NCBI GenBank assembly: GCA_009692425.1
Contig: SHZF01000014.1
Location: forward strand, 1-64,000
Direction: 5' to 3'
DNA length: 64,000 nucleotides
Source of the DNA: Myxococcales bacterium
Lineage (GTDB): Bacteria; Myxococcota_A; UBA9042
Shown here: positions 31,409 through 39,639 of the stretch, piece after piece
Layout of the letters: each line of letters begins with the position of its first letter
How positions within the stretch are numbered: the stretch's first letter is position 1
Made by a program: the position numbers and the translations under genes
The notes under the pieces: model-generated
Seen by the model: only the letters and a program-made list of their open reading frames with translations
Told to the model about the DNA's origin: nothing
The model's database searches: none

Positions 31409-32761
31409 ATGGGACAAGCATCGGAGCCTCTGGAGTCATTGCGGGCGTGCACCGATTGGGTCGTGTCGGGCTGCAAGCCGCGCAAGGCCTTTCGCATCGG
31501 CACGGAGTACGAGCGTTTCGCGGTCGATGTGGCCGGCAACATGCTGCCGTACGACGGCGCGATCAGCATCCACACGCTGTTCGAGCGCCTGCAGGCCCGC
31601 GGCTGGCAGCCCTACCTCGAAGGCGGCAGGCCCATCGCGCTGTTCCGCGACGGTGCGTCGATTTCGTTGGAGCCGGCGGGGCAGTTCGAGCTGTCGGGCG
31701 CGCCGCAGCCGTCCATCACGGCAATGCGCCAAGAACTGGTCGATCACCTCGCCGAAATGAAGGCGGTCGCCCACGACCTTCGCGTGTCTCTGATCCACGT
31801 CGGCCTGAATCCGCGCGACACGGTCGATGCCGTGCCGAACATGCCCAAGGGCCGCTACGGCGTGATGCGGGCGTGGATGCCGACGGTCGGTTCGCTCGGC
31901 CTCGACATGATGCACCTGACGTGTACGGTGCAGGCAAACCTCGACTTCGAGACGCCCGAGGAGGCGATCGAACTCGTGCGGCTCGGCTTCCTGCTGGGGC
32001 CGGTGCTCATCGCGCTGTTTGCCAACTCGCCACGTCGCCACGGCTTCGATTCCGGCTACGCGACCTTTCGCGCCCACATCTGGACCGATGTGGACCGCGC
32101 CCGCTGCGATGCGAGCCGCTTCGCCTACGACCCGGCCGCGACCATCCAAGACTACGTCGATTGGGCGCTCGACGTGCCGGTCTACTTTCTCGATGTGCTC
32201 AACCCGGACGGCAGCCACGGCTACCGGGGCATGGACGGCAAGACGACGTTTCGCGACTTCTTCGAGCGCGGCATCGACGGTCGGCGGCCGACGCTGGCAG
32301 ACTGGGAACTGCACGCATCGACCCTGTTTCCCGACGTGCGGCTCAAGCGCTACGTCGAAGTGCGCCAGGCCGACTGCGTGCCGCCCGAGGCGCTGCCGGC
32401 GCTGCCGGCCCTGTGCAAGGGCCTGTTCTACGACGTGACCGCGCGACGCGACACGTTGGCGCTGCTGCGCGACGGCGATCGCGGGCTGGATCGGGCGGCC
32501 TTGCGCGAACTGGCGTGCCGCTCCGCGCTCGATGGGCGCATGGGCGACGTAGACCTGCGCCAGTGGGCGCGCGGCGTGTTGGCCTTGGCTCGCCAAGGGC
32601 TGGCGCGGCTCGAAGCGGAGATGGGCCCCGACCCGGCCGCAGCGCCCGCGCTCGACGTGCTCGACGCGATCGTGGCCAAGCAGCGCCTGCCGTTCTGGCA
32701 GGAGACAAGCCTCGTGTTGGGCGAGCGACTGAGCCTGGCCAGCCTGCCGGGCGGCTGGTAG
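31409..32761 (+). CDS. gshA: Glutamate-cysteine ligase (plant/alphaproteobacterial type)
   Basis: The predicted protein has 450 aa, matching the ~450 aa of GCS2-type ligases. ATP-dependent joining of glutamate and cysteine gives gamma-glutamylcysteine, the first step of glutathione synthesis (the related EgtA makes it for ergothioneine). Family blocks are FRIGTEYERFAVD near the start, ISLEPAGQFELSGAP, MRAWMPTVGSLGLDMMHLTC (metal/ATP region), FANSPRRHGFDSGYATFRAH and the closing LPFWQETSLVLGE. ATG 31409 has GGGAGA 5 nt upstream; the frame is open 16 codons earlier without a better start. No gshB or egtB is nearby in this window, so glutathione is the more conservative but not proven end product. 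Confidence 0.88.
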   Translation: MGQASEPLESLRACTDWVVSGCKPRKAFRIGTEYERFAVDVAGNMLPYDGAISIHTLFERLQARGWQPYLEGGRPIALFRDGASISLEPAGQFELSGAPQPSITAMRQELVDHLAEMKAVAHDLRVSLIHVGLNPRDTVDAVPNMPKGRYGVMRAWMPTVGSLGLDMMHLTCTVQANLDFETPEEAIELVRLGFLLGPVLIALFANSPRRHGFDSGYATFRAHIWTDVDRARCDASRFAYDPAATIQDYVDWALDVPVYFLDVLNPDGSHGYRGMDGKTTFRDFFERGIDGRRPTLADWELHASTLFPDVRLKRYVEVRQADCVPPEALPALPALCKGLFYDVTARRDTLALLRDGDRGLDRAALRELACRSALDGRMGDVDLRQWARGVLALARQGLARLEAEMGPDPAAAPALDVLDAIVAKQRLPFWQETSLVLGERLSLASLPGGW

Positions 32762-32828
32762 CCCGGGCGCAACACCGGCACCGATCGGCTGGTACCTGCC
32801 GTCTGAAGTTCGCTCCGGGTCGCAGGCG

Positions 32829-33434
32829 CTAGCGCTGCGCGAGCACGTCGGGCACGCGCGCCAGGCCATCGGCAAACTGCGTCAAGCGCGCCACGTCGGG
32901 CGGGTCCGACGCCAACCGGACGCCATTGCGCGCGGCTTGGACCGAGGTGTCCGCCGGGTCTGGCACTTGACCGCCCGCGTGGGCACCGGCGCCGAACCCG
33001 ATCGCGCCGTAGTCGTGCAGCAACCGCAGCGCCGACATCACCTCCCACGCGGAACGCTGCAGCGATGCCGCGATCGACAGCACGTCGAGCGCCTTCTGGC
33101 GGTGGCGGGCCGCGAGCAGCAGGTAGAGCGCGCGCGCTGCCGTCTTCTCGAACTGGCCCTGGGCCGCGAGTGTCCACAGGTTCTGCAACTCGGCCGCGTG
33201 CACCGGCTGGATCGGCACGCCGGGCTGTAGGAAGGCCGCCGCCGCATTGCGCCCGATCAGCACGTGCACGTCGCGCTCGTGGCCGAACTGCTGGGCGCGC
33301 TGCACGACGTCCATCGCGACCTGCACCATTTCCTGGCGGCCAACCCCCTGGACCGGGTAGGCATAGCCACCGTAGCCGCCCTGCGCGTCCAACACATTGA
33401 CTTCGATGAATTGTCCATTCAACCAGACCTGCAT
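32829..33434 (-). CDS. Conserved-looking hypothetical protein downstream of adenylate cyclase
   Basis: The predicted protein has 201 aa. ATG 33434 lies 16 nt after the cyclase stop, with GGGGAAG upstream, so it is cotranscribed with the cyclase. It starts MQVWLNGQFIEVNVLDAQGG, a beta-rich stretch rich in Gly/Tyr (GGYGGYAYPVQGV), and is otherwise helical and soluble, without signal peptide, cysteines or membrane spans. I do not recognise a family. Its position suggests a modulator or effector of the cyclase, but this is only context. Confidence 0.65.
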   Translation of the reverse strand: MQVWLNGQFIEVNVLDAQGGYGGYAYPVQGVGRQEMVQVAMDVVQRAQQFGHERDVHVLIGRNAAAAFLQPGVPIQPVHAAELQNLWTLAAQGQFEKTAARALYLLLAARHRQKALDVLSIAASLQRSAWEVMSALRLLHDYGAIGFGAGAHAGGQVPDPADTSVQAARNGVRLASDPPDVARLTQFADGLARVPDVLAQR

Positions 33435-33450
33435 GGCTTCCCCTTGCCCG

Positions 33451-35715
33451 TTACAGGGCGTCGTCTCCGTCGCACGGCACGGCGTACATGTCCACCTTGC
33501 CGGCGCGGCCCTTCACTTCGATGTGGCCGAGCGGAATCGTCCGCCAGTCGTGCGTCAGGCGGCCGCGCGTCTCGGCACTGATCAGCACCGGGTGGCCGTG
33601 CACTTTCGTCAGCGCTTCGAGGCGCGCGGCCACGTTCACGGCGTCGCCGATGACGGTGTAGTTCATGCGCCGCGCACTCCCGATGTTGCCCATCACGACG
33701 GTGCCGGTGTTCACGCCGACGCCGATGTCGATCCAGGCCAGGCCGACCACCTTGCGCGTCAGGTTCAGCCGCGTGCGGCGCCGCACCATCGCGACTGCCG
33801 CCTGCACCGCCCGCTGTGCGTCGTCGTCCCGCGGCCGGCCGGGGTCGCCAAACACCGCCATGACGGCGTCGCCGATGAACTTGTCGATAGTACCGCCTCG
33901 CTGCACGATCTCGTCGGTCATCGCCTCGAAGTGCTCGTTCAGCAACGCGACCACCTCGTGCGGCCCGAGACTCTCGGTCAGGTGGGTAAAGCCGCGGATG
34001 TCGCTGAACAAGATCGTCGCGTCCTGCTCTACGTTCTCGGCCAGCCGGCGTGGACCGCGGGCGAGCAGGCGCGAGACGATCTTGGGCTCCATGTAGCGGT
34101 TCAGCACATTCTGCGCGGCGTGGCGTTCGCGAATCTGTGCCGCGTGGGCAGAAATGTGGTTGAGCAGGTGCACCGACCCGGTCGGCTCGGCCAGCGCCTG
34201 GGCGGCGGCGAGGTCCCGCAGCGCGTCGTCGACACGCCCGGCATCGGCGCGCGACTCGGCACGGGAGTCGAGCAGTTCGGCCCGCACGATGCGGTTGGCG
34301 TCGAAGTTCACGAGGTCGATGGCGCGCTGGAAGCAGTCTTCAGCGATGTCGAAGTCGTCGCGCACGGCGGCGATCTGCCCCATGTGCTTGACGACGCGTG
34401 CCAGTCGCAGCGAGTCGCCGAGCGCTTCGTAGGCCGCCATCGCCTCGGCCGCGTAGCGTTCGGCGCCGCGGGTGTCGCCCGCGAGAAAACACGCCTCCAT
34501 CTGCTCGCCATCGATGCGCGCCACTTCCCAGCGGCTGCCGATCGCGGTCGCCAGGGTACGCGCTTCGTCATAGTACGCAGCGGCCGCGGCCATGCCCCCG
34601 GTCTGGCGCTCGACGTTGCCGAGACTCGCCAGCGCCATCGCCTCGCCGAGCCGGTCGCCGACGCTGCGCCGCACCGCCATGCACTGGGCCAACGCCGTGC
34701 GCGCGTGCTCCCACTCGCCGCAGAAACCGTGCGCGTCGCCGAGCCATTCCAGCGCGCGAGCCTGCAGCAGCGGCAGTTCCTGCGTCTCGCCGAGCCGCGC
34801 AGCTCGGCGGTATTCGGCCTTGGCTTCGGCGAACCGCCCGATGACGAAAAGCGTCAGCCCATGCAGCAGGAGCACCGCGAGCAACAGGTCGGCCCGCAAA
34901 ACGGCCGTGCTCTGCAGCATCGCGTCGCAGCGCCACGCCGCGGCCGTGAGGTCGGCCCGCTCGAAGTCGATGCACGCGCGCAGCAGGTCGGCGCAGCCCA
35001 CGGACTCGAACTCGCGGTGCACGACGAACTCGCGGCGGGCGTCGTCGACCAAGGTGCCCGCTGCGTCGATGTCGCGCCGCGCAAACGCGACCCACGCGCG
35101 GTAGTACGCGAGTCTGGCGTGGGCGAGCGTCTCCGACGTGTCGAGCGCGCTCTCTGCCGCATCGAGCACGGCGTCGGCTTCTGAGTTCAGGCCCTCGTGC
35201 ACGAGCGCGTAGACGAGGTCATAGTGGCCGCCGACGTGGTTCTGGCGCGTGTGGCCGCCGCCTTCGAGGCCTTGGCGCAGGCTGGCGATCGCATCGCTGT
35301 AGCGACCCTGCGAAATGTGGGTGCGGCCGAGTTGCAGCAGCGCCCGCCGACCCAGATCATCGGGCAACTGCGTGCCGGCCAACGTCTGCCGGAACAGCAC
35401 CTCGGCATCGCCATTGCGCCGTGCGCGCAGACACGCCCGGCCGCGCTGGTAGTCGATCTCGCGGCGGCCTTGCGGAGTCTCGGCAGCGGCGCGGGCTTCG
35501 TCGAGCGCGGCCATGGCGGAGTCGGTGCGGCCGGCCCCCATGTCGATGCCGGCCTTTTCAACCAGCAGGGCAATGCGCTCCGCTCGCGCCAGCACGGCAC
35601 CCAGACGCACGGCGATCTCGACGTAGCGCAACTGCCTCGGTTCGTCGAGCCAGACGCGGTCGGCGACCGGAAGACGTCGCTTGATACCGTACGGCTGAAA
35701 GTAGCGGCTGAACAC
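33451..35715 (-). CDS. TPR-containing class III adenylate cyclase
   Basis: The predicted protein has 754 aa. Residues ~30-500 are TPRs (for example ALLQLGRTHISQGRYSDAIA), and ~566-754 form a complete class III catalytic domain. Metal Asp residues lie in FSDIRGF (572) and KFIGDAVMAVFGD (616). The adenine-specifying Lys is at 612 and the Asp in VIGDAVNVAAR at 691, with transition-state Asn694 and Arg698. All residues needed for a homodimer are present, so it should make cAMP. There is no membrane span, so it is cytosolic, regulated through the TPRs. GTG 35715 with GGAGG 9 nt upstream is chosen because the longer frame runs into the tRNA. A 201-aa gene follows. Confidence 0.9.
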   Translation of the reverse strand: MFSRYFQPYGIKRRLPVADRVWLDEPRQLRYVEIAVRLGAVLARAERIALLVEKAGIDMGAGRTDSAMAALDEARAAAETPQGRREIDYQRGRACLRARRNGDAEVLFRQTLAGTQLPDDLGRRALLQLGRTHISQGRYSDAIASLRQGLEGGGHTRQNHVGGHYDLVYALVHEGLNSEADAVLDAAESALDTSETLAHARLAYYRAWVAFARRDIDAAGTLVDDARREFVVHREFESVGCADLLRACIDFERADLTAAAWRCDAMLQSTAVLRADLLLAVLLLHGLTLFVIGRFAEAKAEYRRAARLGETQELPLLQARALEWLGDAHGFCGEWEHARTALAQCMAVRRSVGDRLGEAMALASLGNVERQTGGMAAAAAYYDEARTLATAIGSRWEVARIDGEQMEACFLAGDTRGAERYAAEAMAAYEALGDSLRLARVVKHMGQIAAVRDDFDIAEDCFQRAIDLVNFDANRIVRAELLDSRAESRADAGRVDDALRDLAAAQALAEPTGSVHLLNHISAHAAQIRERHAAQNVLNRYMEPKIVSRLLARGPRRLAENVEQDATILFSDIRGFTHLTESLGPHEVVALLNEHFEAMTDEIVQRGGTIDKFIGDAVMAVFGDPGRPRDDDAQRAVQAAVAMVRRRTRLNLTRKVVGLAWIDIGVGVNTGTVVMGNIGSARRMNYTVIGDAVNVAARLEALTKVHGHPVLISAETRGRLTHDWRTIPLGHIEVKGRAGKVDMYAVPCDGDDAL

Positions 35716-35809
35716 GCCGGCGGTCCTCCGCAACCCAGCGCGCGGGCGGCGGGGCTGCGTGAATCTGGGAAACCCTCGCCTGGCGGCGGGGGCGTCTCGG
35801 ACGGTCGGA

Positions 35810-35880
<71 letters not shown>

Positions 35881-35955
35881 ATGCCAGAATCCCCCGTGCG
35901 CCAGAAGCGTGTGCGGGGCGATGGGCCTTGTCAACCGCGACGACGGGGCGTACGC

Positions 35956-36501
35956 CTACTTGACCGTGACCTGCAGCGCCAGCGCCTCGTTGCGCAGCAT
36001 GAAGCATTGCTCGGCATTGCAGATCGAGAAATTGCCCGTCACCACGATCGTGCCTGCTCCCGCCGCAACGCCCGCCAGCGGGATCGTCACGACGCCGTCG
36101 GTGCCCGAGATTTTCACGTCGCCATCCTTGAGCGTGAGCTTCTCCTTCGTGGCGCGCGCAAACGGGGTGGCCGCGACCGTGAACTTCGACGGGTACTCCT
36201 TGTTGAACTTAAATCCTTTCGTCGGCTTGATGGTCAGCGTCGCCGTGCCGTTGGCACCAGACTTCAGATCGACGTGTGCGGCATCGACGGCGTACTGCTT
36301 GCCTTCGCTGGTCGGCGTTGCGGCGGGCGCTGCGCCGCGCACGTCCGGGGGTGCCGCGGGCGCAACGGCCGCGACGGTGGCCACGGTGGGGACGGTGACC
36401 ACGGTGGGGACGGCGGCCTGGCCCCCCGCTGGTGCCGCGCGCGACACTACGACGAACGCGGCGGCAGCCAGAACAGGAACGATCACGAGAAACTTGCGCA
36501 T
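35956..36501 (-). CDS. Exported beta-sandwich protein resembling the DsbD N-terminal domain
   Basis: The predicted protein has 181 aa. AAAGG lies before ATG 36501. N-terminal hydrophobic signal/anchor (~4-22), a Val/Ala/Pro linker with several VPTVVTV-like repeats, then a ~115-residue beta domain. Its end, GNFSICNAEQCFMLRNEALA, holds two cysteines four residues apart in the same setting as nDsbD-like and thiol-disulfide interchange domains (FSVCNxxxCLPPxxE). No membrane domain or thioredoxin is fused, so it would be a free periplasmic redox or binding domain. This is a weak similarity from memory. It is upstream of the tRNA on the minus strand and divergent from the TPR gene at 36700. Confidence 0.6.
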   Translation of the reverse strand: MRKFLVIVPVLAAAAFVVVSRAAPAGGQAAVPTVVTVPTVATVAAVAPAAPPDVRGAAPAATPTSEGKQYAVDAAHVDLKSGANGTATLTIKPTKGFKFNKEYPSKFTVAATPFARATKEKLTLKDGDVKISGTDGVVTIPLAGVAAGAGTIVVTGNFSICNAEQCFMLRNEALALQVTVK

Positions 36502-36699
36502 GGTGCCTTTTCGGGGTGTCCGATGCCCCGCCTGAGAGGAACCGGCCCAGTTTTGCGGCGGCGTGCGCGACTGTCAACGCAAGACGCGCCGCGGAGCGCC
36601 CGGCCTAGGGCTGCAACGCGCGAACCCTGCCGCCGATTCCCCCTCACTTCTCCGGGCCGAAAGGTGCCCAGCTTGACGCAGCGGTCCCGCAGCGCGACC

Positions 36700-37698
36700 A
36701 TGATCCGCGTGTGCCTTCGCAGTGCCAATCCCCGCTTGCCCACCACGCATCTGGCTGCGCCGCGTGGTGCAGCTTGGTCGCCGCTGGGCGCGCTCGTAAG
36801 CGCGACGGCCCTGTGCGCCGCGGTTGCAAGCGCGGGCCTGCTGTCGTCCAGTGCGTGGGCCCAGTCCGTGAGTGCGGCCGACCTGAAGAAAGGCGAGGCA
36901 AAGGCCGAAGAAGCAAAGTCCTACTTCAAGTCGGGCCTGTTCTCCGAAGCGGCCGACGCGTTCATGGAGGCGTACGCCAACAGCAAGCGGCCCGACATGA
37001 TCTACAATGCCGCGCGCGCCCTGGAAGAGGCCAAGGCCCACGCCAAGGCGCTCGCGCTGTTTGCACGCTATGAAGGCCTGGCAGCCGCACCCGAAGATGG
37101 CCGCAAGGACGCGCGCCAACGCATTGCCCGACTGCAGCCGCTCGTCGAGGAGCAGCGCGCCGAAGCTGCCAATCCACCTGCAGCCGCGGTGCCAGCCCAG
37201 CCGCCGCCCGTCGCGGTCCAGCCCGCTCCCGCCGCGATCCAATCCGCTCCCACCGCTGCGCCGACGGCGCCGGCACCCGGGTTCCGCGTTACCCCGACGG
37301 CGCTGTCGTCAGCAAAGCAGTCGGCCTCCGTCGCCGTGCCGCCCCCCCGCTGGGCGAGTTGGACGCTTTTCGGGAGCGGTCTGGTCTTGGTACTCACGGG
37401 CCTCGGCGGCGTCGGCTCAGCCAACGACGATATCGACAAGATCAGCGCGACTTTTCGATATGTTGCGTACCATGGCGCCGTCGACAAGGGCGTCACGGAC
37501 TACCGCGCCCAAGTCAAATCGCACGAACAACTGGCTGCGATGGGCAGCATCGTCGCGCTCGGCGGTCTGGCGCTTGCTGGCTGGGGCGGCTGGCGCCTGT
37601 GGGGGCCGCAACCCGCAGTATCGACAGCCCGTTCACTGCGCGTCGTGCCAACCTTCTCCGCTGCGGGTTCCGCGGTCGCTCTGGAGGCCGCGTGGTGA
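36700..37698 (+). CDS. Exported TPR protein with C-terminal membrane segments
   Basis: The predicted protein has 332 aa. A long n-region is followed by signal ALVSATALCAAVASAGLL with cleavage near AWAQ. Residues ~55-150 form a TPR-like helical unit (YFKSGLFSEAADAFMEAYAN, then DMIYNAARALEEAKAHAKAL) common in myxobacterial periplasmic TPR proteins. A Pro/Ala/Val linker follows, then two hydrophobic spans (~225-245 and ~285-303). ATG 36700 has no clear Shine-Dalgarno, so a slightly later GTG is possible; the open frame extends far upstream but without a signal. The next gene overlaps its stop by 4 nt, so they are one unit. Confidence 0.7.
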   Translation: MIRVCLRSANPRLPTTHLAAPRGAAWSPLGALVSATALCAAVASAGLLSSSAWAQSVSAADLKKGEAKAEEAKSYFKSGLFSEAADAFMEAYANSKRPDMIYNAARALEEAKAHAKALALFARYEGLAAAPEDGRKDARQRIARLQPLVEEQRAEAANPPAAAVPAQPPPVAVQPAPAAIQSAPTAAPTAPAPGFRVTPTALSSAKQSASVAVPPPRWASWTLFGSGLVLVLTGLGGVGSANDDIDKISATFRYVAYHGAVDKGVTDYRAQVKSHEQLAAMGSIVALGGLALAGWGGWRLWGPQPAVSTARSLRVVPTFSAAGSAVALEAAW

Positions 37699-38744
37699 AG
37701 GCGCGGGTGCTAACCTTGCTCGCGTTGGCGAGTTGGAGTGCGGGCGTTGCGTGCAGTTCCGCTCTCTCGGATGCCGAAGTCCGCAAGCGGATCGACATCG
37801 CAGATGCCGTCGCGGGCGGATCTGGCGACGGCGCCGGAGCGACGGACGTTGCCGGAGCCTCCGACACGGTCGCAGCGGGCCCCGGTTGCGGCGACAAGAT
37901 CACGCAGACGAACCTGGGCGAGCAGTGCGACGACGGCAACGAGAACGCCTGCGACGGCTGCGACAATTGCAAGCTACGCAAGGCGTTGAAGATCACGGAC
38001 TACAAGTCGCTCGCGCGCGCCGATTCTGCGAAATTCCTGCCCAAGCTGCCGGGGAGCCTGTCGGCCTGGTTCCGCCCCGACGAGCCGAGCGCGCCCGGCA
38101 CCACTGCATTTGCCGTGTTGTCCGTCTCGACTCCGACCGACAAGACGCTCGTGTTCGGGCTGGCTCTGACGCGTCACGCGGACGACACGCTGGCGGCCAC
38201 GTGCGTCGTCGGCTCACCGGGTCAAGAGGCAGGCCTGCTGCTCGTCGATGCCGGCACGGTCACCAAGAAGTCGTGGCACCACCTGCGCTGCACATTGCAA
38301 CAGCAAGGCCAGGGTGCCCAGACCAAGCTTGAACTGCGCGCCTCGCTCGACGGCGGGAAGTACGTGACGAAGTCGGAGGGCATGCACCCCAGCTTTGCAG
38401 CCTCGCAGACCGCCAACAGGGAGGCGGCCATCAACATCGGAGCCTTGTTTTTCCCGATCAAGGGGCTGCCGGGAACGTACCAGGGGCTGATCGACGAAGT
38501 GCACCTGATGGCCGATGCCGTCGCAGCACCGGAGGAGGCGGCTCTGGAACATGTCGCCGACGGTACGAAAAACACGGTCGCGCTCTACCACATGGATCAG
38601 CCCGGGCCCGACAAGGTCGCGATCGATGCCGGCAATCCCAACGCGAACGCGCTGCAGATGACATTTGCGCCGGGCACCGTCAACACGCCCAAGATCGCCG
38701 ACGCGGACCTGCTGTTCGTGTCGGACGATTGCCGCAAGCCGTAG
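37695..38744 (+). CDS. Lipoprotein with myxococcal Cys-rich motif and LamG-like domain
   Basis: The predicted protein has 349 aa. GTG 37695 overlaps the previous stop and has GGAGG 7 nt upstream. The lipobox is GVAC (Cys20). Residues ~55-95 contain CGDKITQTNLGEQCDDGNEN and CDGCDNC, the Cys-rich CDDGN type repeat seen in many Myxococcus proteins. The remainder is a concanavalin/LamG-like beta sandwich (SLSAWFRPDEPSAPGT, WHHLRCTLQQQ, YQGLIDEVHLMADA, VALYHMDQP). LamG domains bind glycans or proteins, so this is probably a surface-attached adhesion or scaffold protein. Repeat copy D begins 34 bp after its stop. Confidence 0.78.
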   Translation: MKARVLTLLALASWSAGVACSSALSDAEVRKRIDIADAVAGGSGDGAGATDVAGASDTVAAGPGCGDKITQTNLGEQCDDGNENACDGCDNCKLRKALKITDYKSLARADSAKFLPKLPGSLSAWFRPDEPSAPGTTAFAVLSVSTPTDKTLVFGLALTRHADDTLAATCVVGSPGQEAGLLLVDAGTVTKKSWHHLRCTLQQQGQGAQTKLELRASLDGGKYVTKSEGMHPSFAASQTANREAAINIGALFFPIKGLPGTYQGLIDEVHLMADAVAAPEEAALEHVADGTKNTVALYHMDQPGPDKVAIDAGNPNANALQMTFAPGTVNTPKIADADLLFVSDDCRKP

Positions 38745-38778
38745 TTCGGGCCAGAACGCAAGCGATCAGCCCGTCCCG

Positions 38779-38928
38779 GATCCGCCGATACGGGCCCACC
38801 TCCATCGTTGTCGCTGCGGGCTTGGTGCTCGATCGACCTGATGTCCTATCGAGCCCCAAGTCCTCCCTCTGCCGAGGAGTTGGACCCGTCTCGACGGCCC
38901 GGAGAGGTTTCAGGGTGGCGGATCCTGG
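38779..38928 (-). repeat. Structured 3'-end repeat element, diverged copy D
   Basis: The borders GGATCCGCC and GGCGGATCCTGG form an inverted terminal repeat better than in the other copies. The internal ATCGTTGTCGCTGCGG matches the TGCGTTGTCGCTGCGG of copy A. The central stem pairs 38818-38833 with 38848-38863 in 15 of 16 positions (one wobble, one mismatch) but with a new sequence and a 14-nt loop. It overlaps the last ~27 codons of ybeY, unlike copies A-C, which start after a stop. The palindrome CCGAATTCGG is absent, so membership in the family is less sure. Confidence 0.6.
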
Positions 38929-39463
38929 CCGTACGCACCCCATGTTCGGAGCGGTCCGGGGCGTGGATGTCCAGCGTGGTCACGTCAGCGAGCAGGCGGC
39001 GCTCCCACTGCTCCATCACTTCGGCCTGCTCCGCCTCGACGTGGTCATGGCCCAGCAGGTGCAGCACGCCGTGGGTCGCCAGGAACATCGCCTCCAACGT
39101 GACGCCATAGCCGCGCACGGCGCGCTCGGCCGCACCCAGTTGGCGTGCCGACTCGCGCACCAGGCGGGCCTGGCGGCGCGCGGCATCGAGCGACACGACG
39201 ATTTCGCCGAGCAGATCGACGGGTCCGTGCGGCCCCAGATCGGGCGCACCGCCTTCTTGCAGGGCGAAGCTCAGGACGTCGGTGGCCCGGTCGACGCCGC
39301 GCCAGTCCCGATTCAGCCGCCGCATCGCGCGATCCGTCACGAGGCGGACGTCGACATGGGCGCGGCCACGGTCGAGGACCCGCAATACGCCGCGCAGGTG
39401 CCGGGCCAGGCGCTGCAGGCCGACTCGCTGGCTCGGGTGATCGTTGCGTACGTCGACGCTCAT
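38846..39463 (-). CDS. ybeY: Endoribonuclease YbeY with C-terminal extension from a repeat element
   Basis: The predicted protein has 205 aa; the family is usually ~150-170. YbeY is a zinc-dependent RNase needed for 16S rRNA maturation and ribosome quality control. The signature HGVLHLLGHDH (three zinc His) and upstream RDWRGVDRATDVLSFAL and LGEIVVSLDAARRQA are intact. GGGAG precedes ATG 39463. The last ~27 residues (Ser/Gly/Arg-rich) are encoded inside repeat copy D, which supplies the stop codon, so insertion of the element seems to have extended the protein. It is the last gene of phoH > 7TM-HD > ybeY, 177 bp after the HD gene. Confidence 0.92.
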   Translation of the reverse strand: MSVDVRNDHPSQRVGLQRLARHLRGVLRVLDRGRAHVDVRLVTDRAMRRLNRDWRGVDRATDVLSFALQEGGAPDLGPHGPVDLLGEIVVSLDAARRQARLVRESARQLGAAERAVRGYGVTLEAMFLATHGVLHLLGHDHVEAEQAEVMEQWERRLLADVTTLDIHAPDRSEHGVRTARIRHPETSPGRRDGSNSSAEGGLGAR

Positions 39464-39639
39464 GGTACTCCCGGCCCGTTTAGGGCGCGTGGAAAAACAA
39501 GTCGATCGCCTTCGCATCGCCGTGAGTCGGCTTCAGCCGCGAACTTGGCGACCCAACCAGCGACAAGGGACCGTGCCGAATGACTTTCACGATCCAACTC
39601 GCAGAAAGGCAGTCGATTCGGTAATTCTTTCACGGGCCC

